The notes under the pieces: generated by a model | Told to the model about the DNA's origin: nothing | Database searches by the model: none | Seen by the model: the letters and a program-made list of their open reading frames with translations, nothing else | Shown here: piece by piece, positions 28,062-37,334 of the stretch | Numbering within the stretch: the stretch's first letter is position 1 | Layout of the letters: every line of letters starts with the position of its first letter | Program-made: the position numbers and the translations under genes | NCBI RefSeq assembly: GCF_027912495.1 | Contig: NZ_CP115463.1 | Location: forward strand, 4,406,729-4,470,728 | Direction: 5' to 3' | Origin: Caulobacter sp. NIBR1757 | GTDB lineage: Bacteria > Pseudomonadota > Alphaproteobacteria > Caulobacterales > Caulobacteraceae | Length of the DNA stretch: 64,000 nt

Positions 28062-29725
28062 AAGTCCAGCGACCGCCCCTTCGTCTCCTTCAGGAACAGC
28101 AGCGTCGACAGCACGCTGATGCCGGTGAAGAAGATCGGATAGGCCAGGCCCGCATAGATGTTCCCCGTCGCCGCGACGATGGCGAAGGCGCTGAAGGGGA
28201 CGAAGCCGCCGACCCAGCCGGTGCCGACGTGATAGGGCAGCGACAGGGCCGTGTAGCGCACCCGGGTCGGGAACATCTCGACCAGGGCCGAGGCCTGCGG
28301 GCCGTACAGGGCCGTGGCGGCGATGGTGAAGACCAGCAGGACGCCGAACAGGCCCCAGAAGTTGATCCGCGCCGGATCGGCCTTCAGCGGGTAACCGGCC
28401 TCCGACAGGGCGGCCTTGATCTGGCCCTCGACCCCGGCCTTGACCGTCTTCAGCTGGGCCTTGTCGAGGCCGCCGCCCTCCACCGAAACCACCTCGGTCG
28501 CGCCGATCTTGACCCGCGCCAGGGAGCCGGCCGGGGCCGCCTCGTTGTCATAGGAGACGCCGTTGTTGGCCAGGAAGCTCTTGGCGATGTCGCAGCTGGT
28601 GACGAAGGCGGTCTTGCCGACCGGATCGAACTGCAGCGAGCAGGCGGCCGGGTCGGCGATGACCACCACCGGCGTCTTGCGGGCCGCTTCGGCCAGGCCC
28701 GGATTGGCGAACTGGGCCATCATGTGGAAGCCGGGCAGGAAGGCCAGCAGGGCCAGGACCATGCCGAACCACATCACCCACTTGCGGCCATACCGGTCCG
28801 ACAGCCAGCCGAAGAAGACGTACATCGGGGCCGAGGCCAGGGTGACCACCATCATCAGCTGGTTGACCATCGGGGCCGGCACCTTGAGGAACTTCTCGAG
28901 GAAGACCGGGGTGTAGAAGAAGGCGCAGTACCAGACCGCGCCCTGGGCCAGCATGATGGCCATCAGGGCGATCAGCACCAGCTTGAGGTTCTTCCACTGG
29001 CCGAAGCTCTCGCGGAAGGGATGCTGCGACTGCTCGCCGGCGTCCTTCAGCTTCTGGAAGCTGGGGCTCTCGGACAGCTTCATGCGCATGAAGATGGAGA
29101 TGGCCAGCAGGCCCGCCGACAGCAGGAAGGGAATGCGCCAACCCCACTCGCCGAAGGCCGTCTCGCCGATCAGGGTGCGGGTGGCGAGGATGACGCCGAG
29201 GGCGCCGATCAGGCCGAGCGCCGCCGACGACTGGATCCAGCCGGTCATCTGCCCGCGCTTGCTGGCCGGGGCATGCTCGGCGACATAGATCGCCGCCCCG
29301 CCGTACTCGCCGCCGAGCGCCGTGCCCTGCAGGATGCGCAGGATGATCAGCAGGATGGGGGCGATGATCCCGGCCCCCTCGTAGGTCGGCAACAGGCCGA
29401 TGGCGAAGGTGGCGCCGCCCATCATGGTCACGGTCACCAGGAAGGCCGCCTTGCGCCCGACCTTGTCGCCCATCCGCCCGAAGATCAGGGCCCCCAGCGG
29501 CCGGAAGGCGAAGCCGGTGCCGAACAGGGCCAGCGCCGCGATCAGGGCGGCGGTCTCGTTCAGGCCGGTGAAGAAGACCTTGGAGATGATCCCGGCCATG
29601 CTGCCGAAGATGAAGAAGTCGTACCACTCGAACGCCGTGCCCGCCGCGCTGGCGGCCACGACGGTGGTCATGGACGTGGTTTCTTCCGGCGCCCCGGGCG
29701 TCGTTTCAGCGGTCCGGTCGGTCAT
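28058..29725 (-). CDS. MHS-family major facilitator symporter with a large periplasmic insertion
   Basis: The 555-residue protein has twelve helices of the metabolite:H+ symporter type. AAGTAFEWYDFFIFGS, GRMGDKVGRK and the RILQGTALGGEYGGAAIYV signature are all present. A normal member is about 430-450 residues; here about 100 extra residues (from about 335 to 445, beginning VVVIADPAACSLQFDP and ending about KADPARINFWG) lie in a periplasmic loop between helices 8 and 9. The substrate is probably a carboxylate or osmolyte but is not determinable. The stop shares CTAG with modB. Confidence 0.9.
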   Translation of the reverse strand: MTDRTAETTPGAPEETTSMTTVVAASAAGTAFEWYDFFIFGSMAGIISKVFFTGLNETAALIAALALFGTGFAFRPLGALIFGRMGDKVGRKAAFLVTVTMMGGATFAIGLLPTYEGAGIIAPILLIILRILQGTALGGEYGGAAIYVAEHAPASKRGQMTGWIQSSAALGLIGALGVILATRTLIGETAFGEWGWRIPFLLSAGLLAISIFMRMKLSESPSFQKLKDAGEQSQHPFRESFGQWKNLKLVLIALMAIMLAQGAVWYCAFFYTPVFLEKFLKVPAPMVNQLMMVVTLASAPMYVFFGWLSDRYGRKWVMWFGMVLALLAFLPGFHMMAQFANPGLAEAARKTPVVVIADPAACSLQFDPVGKTAFVTSCDIAKSFLANNGVSYDNEAAPAGSLARVKIGATEVVSVEGGGLDKAQLKTVKAGVEGQIKAALSEAGYPLKADPARINFWGLFGVLLVFTIAATALYGPQASALVEMFPTRVRYTALSLPYHVGTGWVGGFVPFSAFAIVAATGNIYAGLAYPIFFTGISVLSTLLFLKETKGRSLDF

Positions 29726-29793
29726 TCACATCCTCCCCCGAGGGTCATCAAGGGAGGAGGTCTAGCACTGCAACCGCTTGATGCGAAAGCGCC

Positions 29794-32115
29794 TCAGGCG
29801 GCCGCGCTCCGCGGGGCTGCGTCGGAAGACAGGCGGACGATCTCGGCCAGCAGGGCGGCGGGCGACAGGGGCTTGGAGGCCACCCCATCCATACCGGCCG
29901 CGAGATAGGCCTGTCTCTGATCCGACATGACGTTGGCGGTCAGGGCGAGGATCGGCGCCTGGGCGGCCGGCGCGCCGGAGGCGCGGATGCGGCGGGTCGC
30001 CTCCATGCCGTCGATGCCGGGCATCTGGATGTCCATCAGGATCAGGTCGTAGCAGCCGGCCACGGCCGCCTCGACCCCGTCCAGGCCATCGCAGGCGACC
30101 CCGACCTGGGCCCCGAGGGTTTCCAGCAGCTTGACCGCGATCATCCGGTTGGTGGCGTTGTCCTCGACCACCAGTACGCGCAGGCCGTCCAGCACCTCGC
30201 CCACCGGCGCCGGGACGAGGTCCAGGGGCGCCGTTGCGGGGGCGTTGACCGCCAGCAGGAAGGTGGAGCCCAGGCGCGGCGCGGACTTGAAGCTGACCTC
30301 GCCGCCCATCAGCTCGGCGACCCGCCGGGTGATCGTCAGGCCAAGGCCGGAGCCGCCGAACTGCCGGGTTGTCGAGGCGTCGGCCTGGTGGAAGCGCTGG
30401 AACAGGCCGGCCTGGGCCTCGAGCGGAATGCCGACGCCGGTGTCTTCGATCTCGAAGGTCAGCCTGTCGCCGTCGCGGCGGCAGCGGACCGTGACATGGC
30501 CCTGCAGGGTGAACTTCACCGCGTTGCCGACCAGGTTGTACAGGGCCTGGCGCAGCCGGATCCCGTCGCCGATCGCCCAACCGATCGTCTCGTCGCCGGC
30601 GAGCCGCAGGGCGATGTCCTTCTCCCGCGCCTGCGGAGCCAGCATGTGGACCACGCCCCGCGCCAGGCTGCCGATGTCCACCGGCTCATGGGCGAGGTCG
30701 AGTTTTCCCGCCTCGATGCGGGAGAAGTCGACGACGTCGTCTATCAGGGCGGTCAGCATCCGGCCGCAATCGAGGGCTTCGGTCAGCATCCGGCGTCCCT
30801 CCTCGCTGAGGGCTTCGCGCTCGAGCAGGTGCAGGACGCCGATCACGCCATTCATCGGCGTGCGCAGCTCGTGGCTCATGTTGGCAAGGAACCTGGACTT
30901 GGCGTCGGCCGCGGCCAGGGCGGCGCGCTTGGCCTCGACCAGGGCCAGTTCCTGACGTTTCCGGTCGTCGATGTCGATGACCAGGCCGACGCCGCGCAGG
31001 GTCTCCATGTCGAGGGTGTAGTAGACCCGCGCCCAGCGTTCCGGACGGCCCTCCAGGACGATGCGGAACTCCACGTCCTGGGAAGTGTCTCCGCTCGCCC
31101 ACTGGGCGGTGACCGCCGCGACGGTGTCGCGGTCGGCGGGGTGCACGAAGGGCCAGAACGGCGCCCGGATTTCCTCATAGGTCATCCGGCATTCGACGAG
31201 GTCGTGGAACTGCTCCGACGCCCAGAAGGTCTGGGCCACGTGATCGACCTCGAAGGCGCCCGCCTGGGCGGCCTCGAGCGCCATCTTCAACCGGATCGAA
31301 TTGGCGGTCAGTTCCTCGGCCAGGGCGGTCACCCGCCGCTCGCCGCTCAGGGCCAGATCCCGGGCCTCGGCCAGTTCGGTCACATTGCAGCAGATGCCCT
31401 TGAGGGCGAATCGGTCGCCGCGCGGCTCGGTGGTGACGGTCGCCCGCATGGTCATCCAGCCACCATCGACCCGGCGCAGGCGATGCTCGATGGTCAGGCC
31501 CTCGCCGGTTTGCATGGCGTGCGCCAGGGCGCCGGCGACCCGATCGCGCTCGAGCGGATCGAGTTTGTCATTGAGCGCCGCCGCCGTACCGAGGTCCTCG
31601 GCCTGCCAGCCGAACAGGGGCGCTACGTCGTCCGCCCAGACCAGGGCGTCGGTGTCCGGCTCGTAGGTCCAGCAGGCGATGCCGGCGACTTCCGACAACA
31701 GGGTGTGGTCGCGTCGGGCCGCCGCGAGCTCTTCCTCGCGGGCCTTTTCGGCGGTGACATCGCGCATCGTCGAGATCATCTTGCCGTCGCCGCACAGCCG
31801 GTTTCGACCGTCAAAGCAAAGCCAGCGCCCGTCCTTGGTGCGGATGCGGCCGATGGTTGCGCTCTCGCCGGTCCGGCTCAGTTCGACGCCGCTGCGGATA
31901 AAGCCGGATCGATCATCGGGATGGATGAGTTCCAGCGGCCGCTGGCCGATGAGTTCCTCCGGCAGCCAGCCGGTCGCGGCTGTCCAGGCGGCGTTCACAT
32001 GCAGCAGGACACCATCGAGGGTGGCGACGCAGAACAGGTCTCTGCTGTTCTCGAAGAACCAGCGCGCGACATCCGCTTCCGGCAGGGGGGTTCGATTTTT
32101 CTGGGACGCACTCAT
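29794..32115 (-). CDS. Hybrid sensor histidine kinase, multi-PAS, soluble
   Basis: The 773-residue protein has no membrane helices. Three PAS-type domains come first (SRDLFCVATLDGVLLHVNAA; TDALVWADDVAPLFGW; QTFWASEQFHDLV). A HisKA with phospho-accepting H in FLANMSHELRTPMNG follows, then an HATPase_c with N box, G1 DTGVGIP and GGSGLGLTI. The C-terminal receiver has its acceptor D in LILMDIQMPG. It is a cytoplasmic sensor whose output partner is not adjacent. ATG 32115 (MSASQKNRTP) is preferred over an upstream GTG. Confidence 0.94.
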   Translation of the reverse strand: MSASQKNRTPLPEADVARWFFENSRDLFCVATLDGVLLHVNAAWTAATGWLPEELIGQRPLELIHPDDRSGFIRSGVELSRTGESATIGRIRTKDGRWLCFDGRNRLCGDGKMISTMRDVTAEKAREEELAAARRDHTLLSEVAGIACWTYEPDTDALVWADDVAPLFGWQAEDLGTAAALNDKLDPLERDRVAGALAHAMQTGEGLTIEHRLRRVDGGWMTMRATVTTEPRGDRFALKGICCNVTELAEARDLALSGERRVTALAEELTANSIRLKMALEAAQAGAFEVDHVAQTFWASEQFHDLVECRMTYEEIRAPFWPFVHPADRDTVAAVTAQWASGDTSQDVEFRIVLEGRPERWARVYYTLDMETLRGVGLVIDIDDRKRQELALVEAKRAALAAADAKSRFLANMSHELRTPMNGVIGVLHLLEREALSEEGRRMLTEALDCGRMLTALIDDVVDFSRIEAGKLDLAHEPVDIGSLARGVVHMLAPQAREKDIALRLAGDETIGWAIGDGIRLRQALYNLVGNAVKFTLQGHVTVRCRRDGDRLTFEIEDTGVGIPLEAQAGLFQRFHQADASTTRQFGGSGLGLTITRRVAELMGGEVSFKSAPRLGSTFLLAVNAPATAPLDLVPAPVGEVLDGLRVLVVEDNATNRMIAVKLLETLGAQVGVACDGLDGVEAAVAGCYDLILMDIQMPGIDGMEATRRIRASGAPAAQAPILALTANVMSDQRQAYLAAGMDGVASKPLSPAALLAEIVRLSSDAAPRSAAA

Positions 32116-32203
32116 GACAACCAACGTTAGGCGAGCAGCATGAATGCCGGGTTTTGCCCGGAATAGGGGAAATCCCTGAGTCTCAGGTCGCGCCGAAGCA
32201 GAC

Positions 32204-32236
32204 GGCCCCGCCCGTCATGAGGTGACGGACGGGGCC
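32204..32236. terminator. GC-rich hairpin between the kinase and TonB receptor
   Basis: GGCCCCG/CGGGGCC (32204-32210, 32230-32236) and CCGTCA/TGACGG (32212-32217, 32223-32228) stack with one mismatch around a 5-base loop. It lies 46 bases past the TonB receptor stop, reading leftwards. No T-run follows, so termination is likely but not certain. Confidence 0.55.
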
Positions 32237-32282
32237 TTGGGTCCGGTTCGGGGGGTGTCCGCCTGGAGGAGGATCGAGGCGA

Positions 32283-34628
32283 TCAGAACCGGACCGTGGT
32301 GGTCAGCGTGGCCGACCGGGCGTCGCCCGGAATGGCCCAGCCGAAGCCGGAGTTGGAGCGGATGTTGGTGTAGTATTCCTCGTCGGTCAGGTTCTTGACG
32401 TTGAGCTGCAGCCCGACCTTGTCGTTGATGGTCCAGGTCACCGAGGCGTTGAGCAGCCAGTAGTCGTCGGACTCGATCAGCGGCGCGGTGGCGCTGGCCC
32501 GGGCGAAGGCGTACTGGCCGGCGTAGTTGGCGCCGATGCCGGCCATCCACTGCTCGTTGATCTGCCAGGTCGTCCAGACATTGAAGGCGTGCCTGGGCGT
32601 CAGCGGGATGGGGTCGCCCTTGGTGTAGTCGATGTTGTTCGGCGGCAGGGCGGTGCCGGCGACGTTCTGCAGAATTTCGCTGTCCAGGTATGTGTAGTTG
32701 GCGATCACCGTCCAGCTGGGCAGGATCTGGCCGCTGGCGCCCAGGGTGACGCCCCGCACCCGGCTCTTGCCGTCCTGCTGCTGCACCGGGATGGCCGGGT
32801 CGTTGGAGGCCAGGCGGATCTTGTCGCGGGTGTTCTGGAACAGGGCGCCGGTCAGGGACAGGCGGCCGTCCATCAGGTCCCACTTGGTCCCCAGCTCGAT
32901 GACCTCGCCCTCTTCGGGGTCCAGCTGGCAGTTCTGGGCCGTGCCGGTCAGGGCGCAGCCGCCGTTGACGCTCGCCTGCGAGGGCGTGCTGACGTTGCCG
33001 TAGGCGAGGTAGATGGAGGCGTTCTCCATCGGCTTGAAGACACCGCCGATGCGGTAGGAGACCAGCGTCTCTTCGTTGCGGGCGGTCGGGGCGGTGGTCA
33101 CCACCGGGCTGGCCGGCGGGGCCGGATAGGGGGTGGCGATGGTGGCCGAGGTGAACTCGCCCTCATTGTTTTCCCAGCGGATGCCGGCGTTGATCGAGAA
33201 CATCGGGGAAAACTCGATGTTGTCGAAGGCGTAGACCGCCTGGTTGCTCAGCTCGCCGTCATTGACCGCGGTCTTGATGAAGTTGACCGGGCCCGACCAG
33301 ACGTTGTTCGGGTTGGCGATGTCCATGTTCGGGTGGGTCGGATTCGGCGTCGCGCCCAAGGGGTTGCGCAGCACGTTGCCGCCGACGAAATCGTAGGTCT
33401 CGTTGGAGAAGGCGACGCCGACGACCAGGTTGTGCTTCACTGCGCCGGTCTCGAACTTCCAGTTCAGGTCGGTCTGGTTGGCCAGCTGGACGTTCTCGGT
33501 GTCGCGCAGGTTGCCGCGCGGGCCGCCGACCACATACTGGCCGGGGATGGCGCAGGCGGCGCCGGTCTGGGCGTTGAAGCCGCTGGCCAGGCACCAGGTC
33601 CCCTGCGGCGGATCGACGATGGTCAGTTGGGTGACCTTCAGCCAGCGGCCGGTGTTGGTCAGGGTCAGGTTGTCGCTGAACTCGTGGCGCAGCTTCAGGG
33701 TGACGCTGTCGACGCCGATCTCCTGGGTGTCGATGTTTCGGTAGCCGTAATAATTCGACGGTTTGACGCCCGGCAGCGGGCCGTTGAGGAAGGCGTTGGA
33801 GGCGTAGGGCACGCCGTAGCGCGGGGTGTTCTCGTCTTCCTGGTGGAACAGGGCGACGGTGAACTGGGTCTTGCCGCCCAGGCCGAAGGTGACCGAGGGG
33901 GCGATGCCCCAGCGCTCGTAGGTCTCGACATCCCGGCCGGGGACGTCGTTCCGGTGGACCATGGCGTTGAGGCGCAGGGCCACGTCGTCGCCGATCAGGA
34001 TGTTGCTGTCGATCGTGCCGCGCAGGTAGCTGTCGGTCCCGACGCCCGCCGCCACCGTGGTGCGGTCGGCGGCGAACGGGCTCTTGCTGACCAGGTTGAT
34101 GCTGCCGCCGACGCCGCCCGAGCCGTTGTAGACCCCGTTCGAGCCGTTCACGACCTCGATCTGTTGCAGGTTGAAGGTGTCGGTGCGGCTGTACTGGGCC
34201 GAGTCGCGCAGGCCGTCGGTGGTGATGTCGTTGTTGGCGCTGTAGCCGCGCAGGTTGATGCTGTCGCCATAACCGCCGCCGCCCTCGCCGGCCCCGAAGG
34301 TGATGCCGGGCACAGTCTGCAGCACGTCGCGCAGGGTCAGCAGGTTCTGGTCGCGCAGGGTGCGCTCGGAGACCACGGTGATGGTCTGGGGCGTGTCGAG
34401 CGGAGCGGCGGTCAGCTTGGACGAGGACGGCTTGTCCTTGGCGCCCTTGATATCGACCCCGGACACTTCGGACGCATCGCCGGCCTCGGCGCTGACCGTC
34501 GCGATCGGCGCCTCGTCGGCGGCGAAGGCGGCCCCGGCCATGCCCAGGCCGGCCAGTCCGGCGACGGCGGCGACGCCCAGGGCGCGCTTGGCGCGGGCGC
34601 TGACGCCCACCGACAGTTTCGAACTCAT
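32283..34628 (-). CDS. TonB-dependent siderophore receptor (Fiu/FhuE-like)
   Basis: The 781-residue outer-membrane receptor has a signal peptide ending GAAFAA, a plug domain from about residue 75 (PQTITVVSERTLRDQNLLTL, then GEGGGGYGDSINLRGYSANN) and a 22-strand barrel ending in the family-typical TTTVRF with a terminal phenylalanine. There is no STN signalling extension, so it does not appear to control a sigma factor. A Fur box directly upstream supports iron-siderophore uptake. It is divergent from the flavoprotein gene. Confidence 0.94.
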   Translation of the reverse strand: MSSKLSVGVSARAKRALGVAAVAGLAGLGMAGAAFAADEAPIATVSAEAGDASEVSGVDIKGAKDKPSSSKLTAAPLDTPQTITVVSERTLRDQNLLTLRDVLQTVPGITFGAGEGGGGYGDSINLRGYSANNDITTDGLRDSAQYSRTDTFNLQQIEVVNGSNGVYNGSGGVGGSINLVSKSPFAADRTTVAAGVGTDSYLRGTIDSNILIGDDVALRLNAMVHRNDVPGRDVETYERWGIAPSVTFGLGGKTQFTVALFHQEDENTPRYGVPYASNAFLNGPLPGVKPSNYYGYRNIDTQEIGVDSVTLKLRHEFSDNLTLTNTGRWLKVTQLTIVDPPQGTWCLASGFNAQTGAACAIPGQYVVGGPRGNLRDTENVQLANQTDLNWKFETGAVKHNLVVGVAFSNETYDFVGGNVLRNPLGATPNPTHPNMDIANPNNVWSGPVNFIKTAVNDGELSNQAVYAFDNIEFSPMFSINAGIRWENNEGEFTSATIATPYPAPPASPVVTTAPTARNEETLVSYRIGGVFKPMENASIYLAYGNVSTPSQASVNGGCALTGTAQNCQLDPEEGEVIELGTKWDLMDGRLSLTGALFQNTRDKIRLASNDPAIPVQQQDGKSRVRGVTLGASGQILPSWTVIANYTYLDSEILQNVAGTALPPNNIDYTKGDPIPLTPRHAFNVWTTWQINEQWMAGIGANYAGQYAFARASATAPLIESDDYWLLNASVTWTINDKVGLQLNVKNLTDEEYYTNIRSNSGFGWAIPGDARSATLTTTVRF

Positions 34629-34717
34629 ATGTGTCTATCCCCAGACTTGAAACCCGTCGCCCGCGACGCCCTGTCGCACGCGATTGCGAGGCGTTATTAG
34701 TCGCACCATTTCCAGCT

Positions 34718-34737
34718 TGCAATGAGAATCGTTCGCA
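34718..34737 (-). promoter_or_regulatory. Fur box
   Basis: TGCAATGAGAATCGTTCGCA contains the core TGAGAATCGTT of the alphaproteobacterial Fur site and has partial inverted symmetry with TGC...GCA ends. It is 90 bp upstream of the TonB receptor start. Iron repression of the receptor is the expected effect; the divergent flavoprotein gene could also respond. Confidence 0.7.
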
Positions 34738-34785
34738 AAAGAGCTTTCGTTTGACTCATCGGGCGCGAAGGGGTCGAAGCGCGCC

Positions 34786-35973
34786 ATGAAACAGACCTTC
34801 GATGTCGTCGTGTTCGGCGCCGGCGCGGCCGGGATGATGTGTGCGATCGAGGCGGGAAAGCGTGGGCGGTCCGTGCTGGTCCTCGACCATGCCGCGACGG
34901 CCGGCGAGAAAATCCGCATCAGCGGCGGCGGCCGCTGCAACTTCACCAACCTGGAAGGCGACAAGGCCGACCGCTACCTGTCGGCCAACCCGCACTTCTG
35001 CAAGTCGGTGCTCAGCCGCTACACCCCGCGTGACTTCATCGCCCGGGTCGATCGCCACGGCATCGCCTGGCATGAGAAGACGCTCGGCCAGCTGTTCTGC
35101 GACGACTCGGCCAAAGAGATCATCGCCATGCTGCTCAGTGAGATGAAGGCGGCCGGGGCCGTGCTTCGCCTGAGCACCGAGGTGGACCGCATCGAGCAGA
35201 CCGACACCGGCTTCGAGGTCGCCATCGGCGGAGCGCGCATCGCCTGTGAGAGCCTGGTCGTCGCCTGTGGCGGCAAGTCGATCCCGAAGATGGGGGCCAG
35301 CGGCTTCGGCTACGAGATCGCGCGACAGTTCGACGTCAATGTCCTGGACACCCGCCCGGCCCTGGTGCCGCTGACCTATGCGGTGCAGGTGCTGGAACAG
35401 CTCAAGCCGCTGATCGGGGTGGCGGTGCCGCAGGCGGTAGTGCAGGGCGGCAAAGGACGGTTCGAGGAGGACATTCTCTTCACCCACCGCGGCCTGTCGG
35501 GCCCGGCCGTGCTGCAGGTCTCATCCTACTGGCGCGAGGGCGAAGAGATCGTCGTCAACTTCGCCCCGGGTCTCGATGCGCTCGACTTCCTGAAGACCGC
35601 CAAGCGAGAGCATGCCAAGACGGCCCTGCACACCGTGCTGGGCTGGAAGCTGCCCCGGGCCCTGGCGGTGCTGATCGCCCACGACCACGGCGTGCCCGGC
35701 AACATGGCCGACCAGCCGGAGAAGGCGCTGAAGGCCGTGGCCGAGATGGTCAACGCCTGGCGCACCAAGCCGGTGGGCTCCGAAGGCTATCGCACGGCCG
35801 AGGTCACGCTTGGCGGGGTCGATACCCGGGCGCTGGACCAGAAGACCATGGCGGCGCGCGGCGTGCCCGGACTCTATTTCATCGGTGAGGTGGTCGATGT
35901 CACCGGCTGGCTGGGCGGCTATAACTTCCAGTGGGCCTGGTCGTCGGGGTTTGTCGCCGGGCAGGCTGTATGA
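34786..35973 (+). CDS. NAD(P)/FAD-dependent oxidoreductase of the BaiN/HI0933 (YhiN) family
   Basis: The 395-residue flavoprotein has the dinucleotide-binding VFGAGAAGMMCAIEAGKRG, the family motif EKIRISGGGRCNFTN, VVACGGKSIPKMGASGFGYEIA and the C-terminal LYFIGEVVDVTGWLGGYNFQWAWSSG. This family has flavin-dependent reductase activity in BaiN, but its normal role in most bacteria is unclear. It is divergent from the iron receptor and its stop is followed by a small membrane gene ten bases on. Confidence 0.94.
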   Translation: MKQTFDVVVFGAGAAGMMCAIEAGKRGRSVLVLDHAATAGEKIRISGGGRCNFTNLEGDKADRYLSANPHFCKSVLSRYTPRDFIARVDRHGIAWHEKTLGQLFCDDSAKEIIAMLLSEMKAAGAVLRLSTEVDRIEQTDTGFEVAIGGARIACESLVVACGGKSIPKMGASGFGYEIARQFDVNVLDTRPALVPLTYAVQVLEQLKPLIGVAVPQAVVQGGKGRFEEDILFTHRGLSGPAVLQVSSYWREGEEIVVNFAPGLDALDFLKTAKREHAKTALHTVLGWKLPRALAVLIAHDHGVPGNMADQPEKALKAVAEMVNAWRTKPVGSEGYRTAEVTLGGVDTRALDQKTMAARGVPGLYFIGEVVDVTGWLGGYNFQWAWSSGFVAGQAV

Positions 35974-35983
35974 GATTGACCTG

Positions 35984-36298
35984 ATGGACCCGGACGCCCT
36001 GCAGGCAATCGCGGTTGGGGTGTTCTTATTGGCCGGAATGGGGACCTATCCACTCGGCGCCTATCTGCATGCCCGGTTGGAGCGGCTGCATGCACGAGGC
36101 GTCATCCTCGACCGGCCTGTTCCCTACAGCCGGGGGCTCCGAAGCAGCCTGCGCGGGACGGCCTATGTACTGACGCGCAACGCCGACAACACGCCTGACC
36201 GCCTTGCTCTCCTGCTGGCGCGCTGCCTTAAGATTTCATTCCTGCTGGCGCTCGCGAGCGGGGTGACCGTGCTGGCGCTGGCGTTCGGCGCCGTCTAG
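35984..36298 (+). CDS. Small two-helix membrane protein, function unknown
   Basis: The 104-residue protein begins MDPDALQAIAVGVFLLAGMG with a first membrane helix, has a basic cytoplasmic loop (RGLRSSLRGTAYVLTR), and ends with a second helix (ISFLLALASGVTVLALAF). It starts ten bases after the flavoprotein stop and is probably cotranscribed. Its stop shares CTAG with the convergent lipoprotein gene. I do not recognise a family. Confidence 0.7.
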   Translation: MDPDALQAIAVGVFLLAGMGTYPLGAYLHARLERLHARGVILDRPVPYSRGLRSSLRGTAYVLTRNADNTPDRLALLLARCLKISFLLALASGVTVLALAFGAV

Positions 36299-36762
36299 CG
36301 CGCGATCTCCCGCGCGTCGTACGCCCCTTCGGGCTTCGGTCCCTTGCCGGCCAGCACCTCGAGCGTCTGGCGATAGGCCGGGCCGCCGCTGAGGTCAAAG
36401 GTCGTGCCGACCCCTACGCCGACGCCCGAACGATAGCCGCCCGTGCCGCCGCCGATTCCGATGCTCGTGCCCCCGCCGCGTGAGCCGGTGCGCTCGCCCA
36501 TACGGTCGACCACCCGGAACCAGTCATAGCCGTCGCGGGCCACCACCTCGGCGGCGCGGCGCAGGGCAAAGTCATTGACCTGTTCCGGCGGGGCGCCGGG
36601 GCCGCCCTGGAAGCTGACGCGGTAGCGGCCGGTCTCGATCCGGTAGTCGCTGAAGCCGACGGCCCGGGCATCGGCCTGGGGTCCGTAGGTGGTCGGGGTG
36701 GCGCAGGCGGCCAGCGACCCGGCGAGGGTCAGGGCGGCGAAGGCGCAGAGCATCGGGCGCAT
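36295..36762 (-). CDS. Lipoprotein of the CC0125/CC1285 family
   Basis: The 155-residue precursor has a lipobox (LAGSLAACAT) and the family stretch GFSDYRIETGRYRVSFQGG. A helix with ALRRAAEVVARDGYDWFRVVDR and a glycine-rich region near residue 110 follow. The name refers to Caulobacter paralogues of unknown function. ATG 36762 follows AGGAGAAA. The gene supports the Caulobacterales assignment. It is convergent with the small membrane gene. Confidence 0.8.
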   Translation of the reverse strand: MRPMLCAFAALTLAGSLAACATPTTYGPQADARAVGFSDYRIETGRYRVSFQGGPGAPPEQVNDFALRRAAEVVARDGYDWFRVVDRMGERTGSRGGGTSIGIGGGTGGYRSGVGVGVGTTFDLSGGPAYRQTLEVLAGKGPKPEGAYDAREIAR

Positions 36763-36875
36763 GGTGTTTCTCCTGGTCATGCAAACCACTCACGGGGCCG
36801 GCAAGTTCCGGCTGTCGCATTGCCGACACGGGCCGGCGGGTCTAAGCGAACGCCGTCAATCCAAGGGGCGCGCGC

Positions 36876-37334
36876 ATGACCTTCACCCTCACCCCCGTCG
36901 CAACGGTCCGGGGCGGCCGGGCCGAAGCCGTCGATGACGACTGGGGCGGCAGCCGCGCCCGGCTGGTTCTGGCCGATCATCTGCCGGAAGACAGCCTGGC
37001 CGGCCTGGCCGACTTTTCCCATGCGGAGATCATCTTCGTCTTCGACCAGGTGACCGACGACAGGATCGTCAGCGGGGCCCGCCGGCCGCGCGGCAACCCC
37101 GACTGGCCGCTGGTCGGCATCTTCGCCCAGCGCGGCAAGAACCGGCCCAACCGGCTGGGCGTCACTGTCTGTTCCATCGTCGCCGTCGAGGGGCGCGAGG
37201 TCATCGTCGAGGGCCTGGACGCCATCGACGGCACGCCGGTGCTGGACATCAAGCCGGTGCTGAGCGGCTTCCTGCCGCGCGGCGAGGTCCGGGAACCGGA
37301 CTGGGCCCGCGAGATCATGGAGGCCTACTGGTGA
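36876..37334 (+). CDS. trmO: tRNA (N6-threonylcarbamoyladenosine37-N6)-methyltransferase
   Basis: The 152-residue protein matches the TsaA/TrmO family, which methylates t6A37 of tRNA-Thr using S-adenosylmethionine. The characteristic segment is VGIFAQRGKNRPNRLGVTVC, and GLDAIDGTPVLDIKPVL follows. The first strand MTFTLTPVATVR is typical. It is shorter than E. coli TrmO (235 residues), lacking the C-terminal extension, as are many alphaproteobacterial members. It overlaps the next gene by four bases (GTGA). Confidence 0.85.
   Translation: MTFTLTPVATVRGGRAEAVDDDWGGSRARLVLADHLPEDSLAGLADFSHAEIIFVFDQVTDDRIVSGARRPRGNPDWPLVGIFAQRGKNRPNRLGVTVCSIVAVEGREVIVEGLDAIDGTPVLDIKPVLSGFLPRGEVREPDWAREIMEAYW

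Noticed and set aside
32589..34700. 703-codon plus-strand frame opposite the TonB receptor
   Set aside because: The receptor has signal peptide, plug, barrel and terminal phenylalanine; the antisense frame has no recognisable feature.
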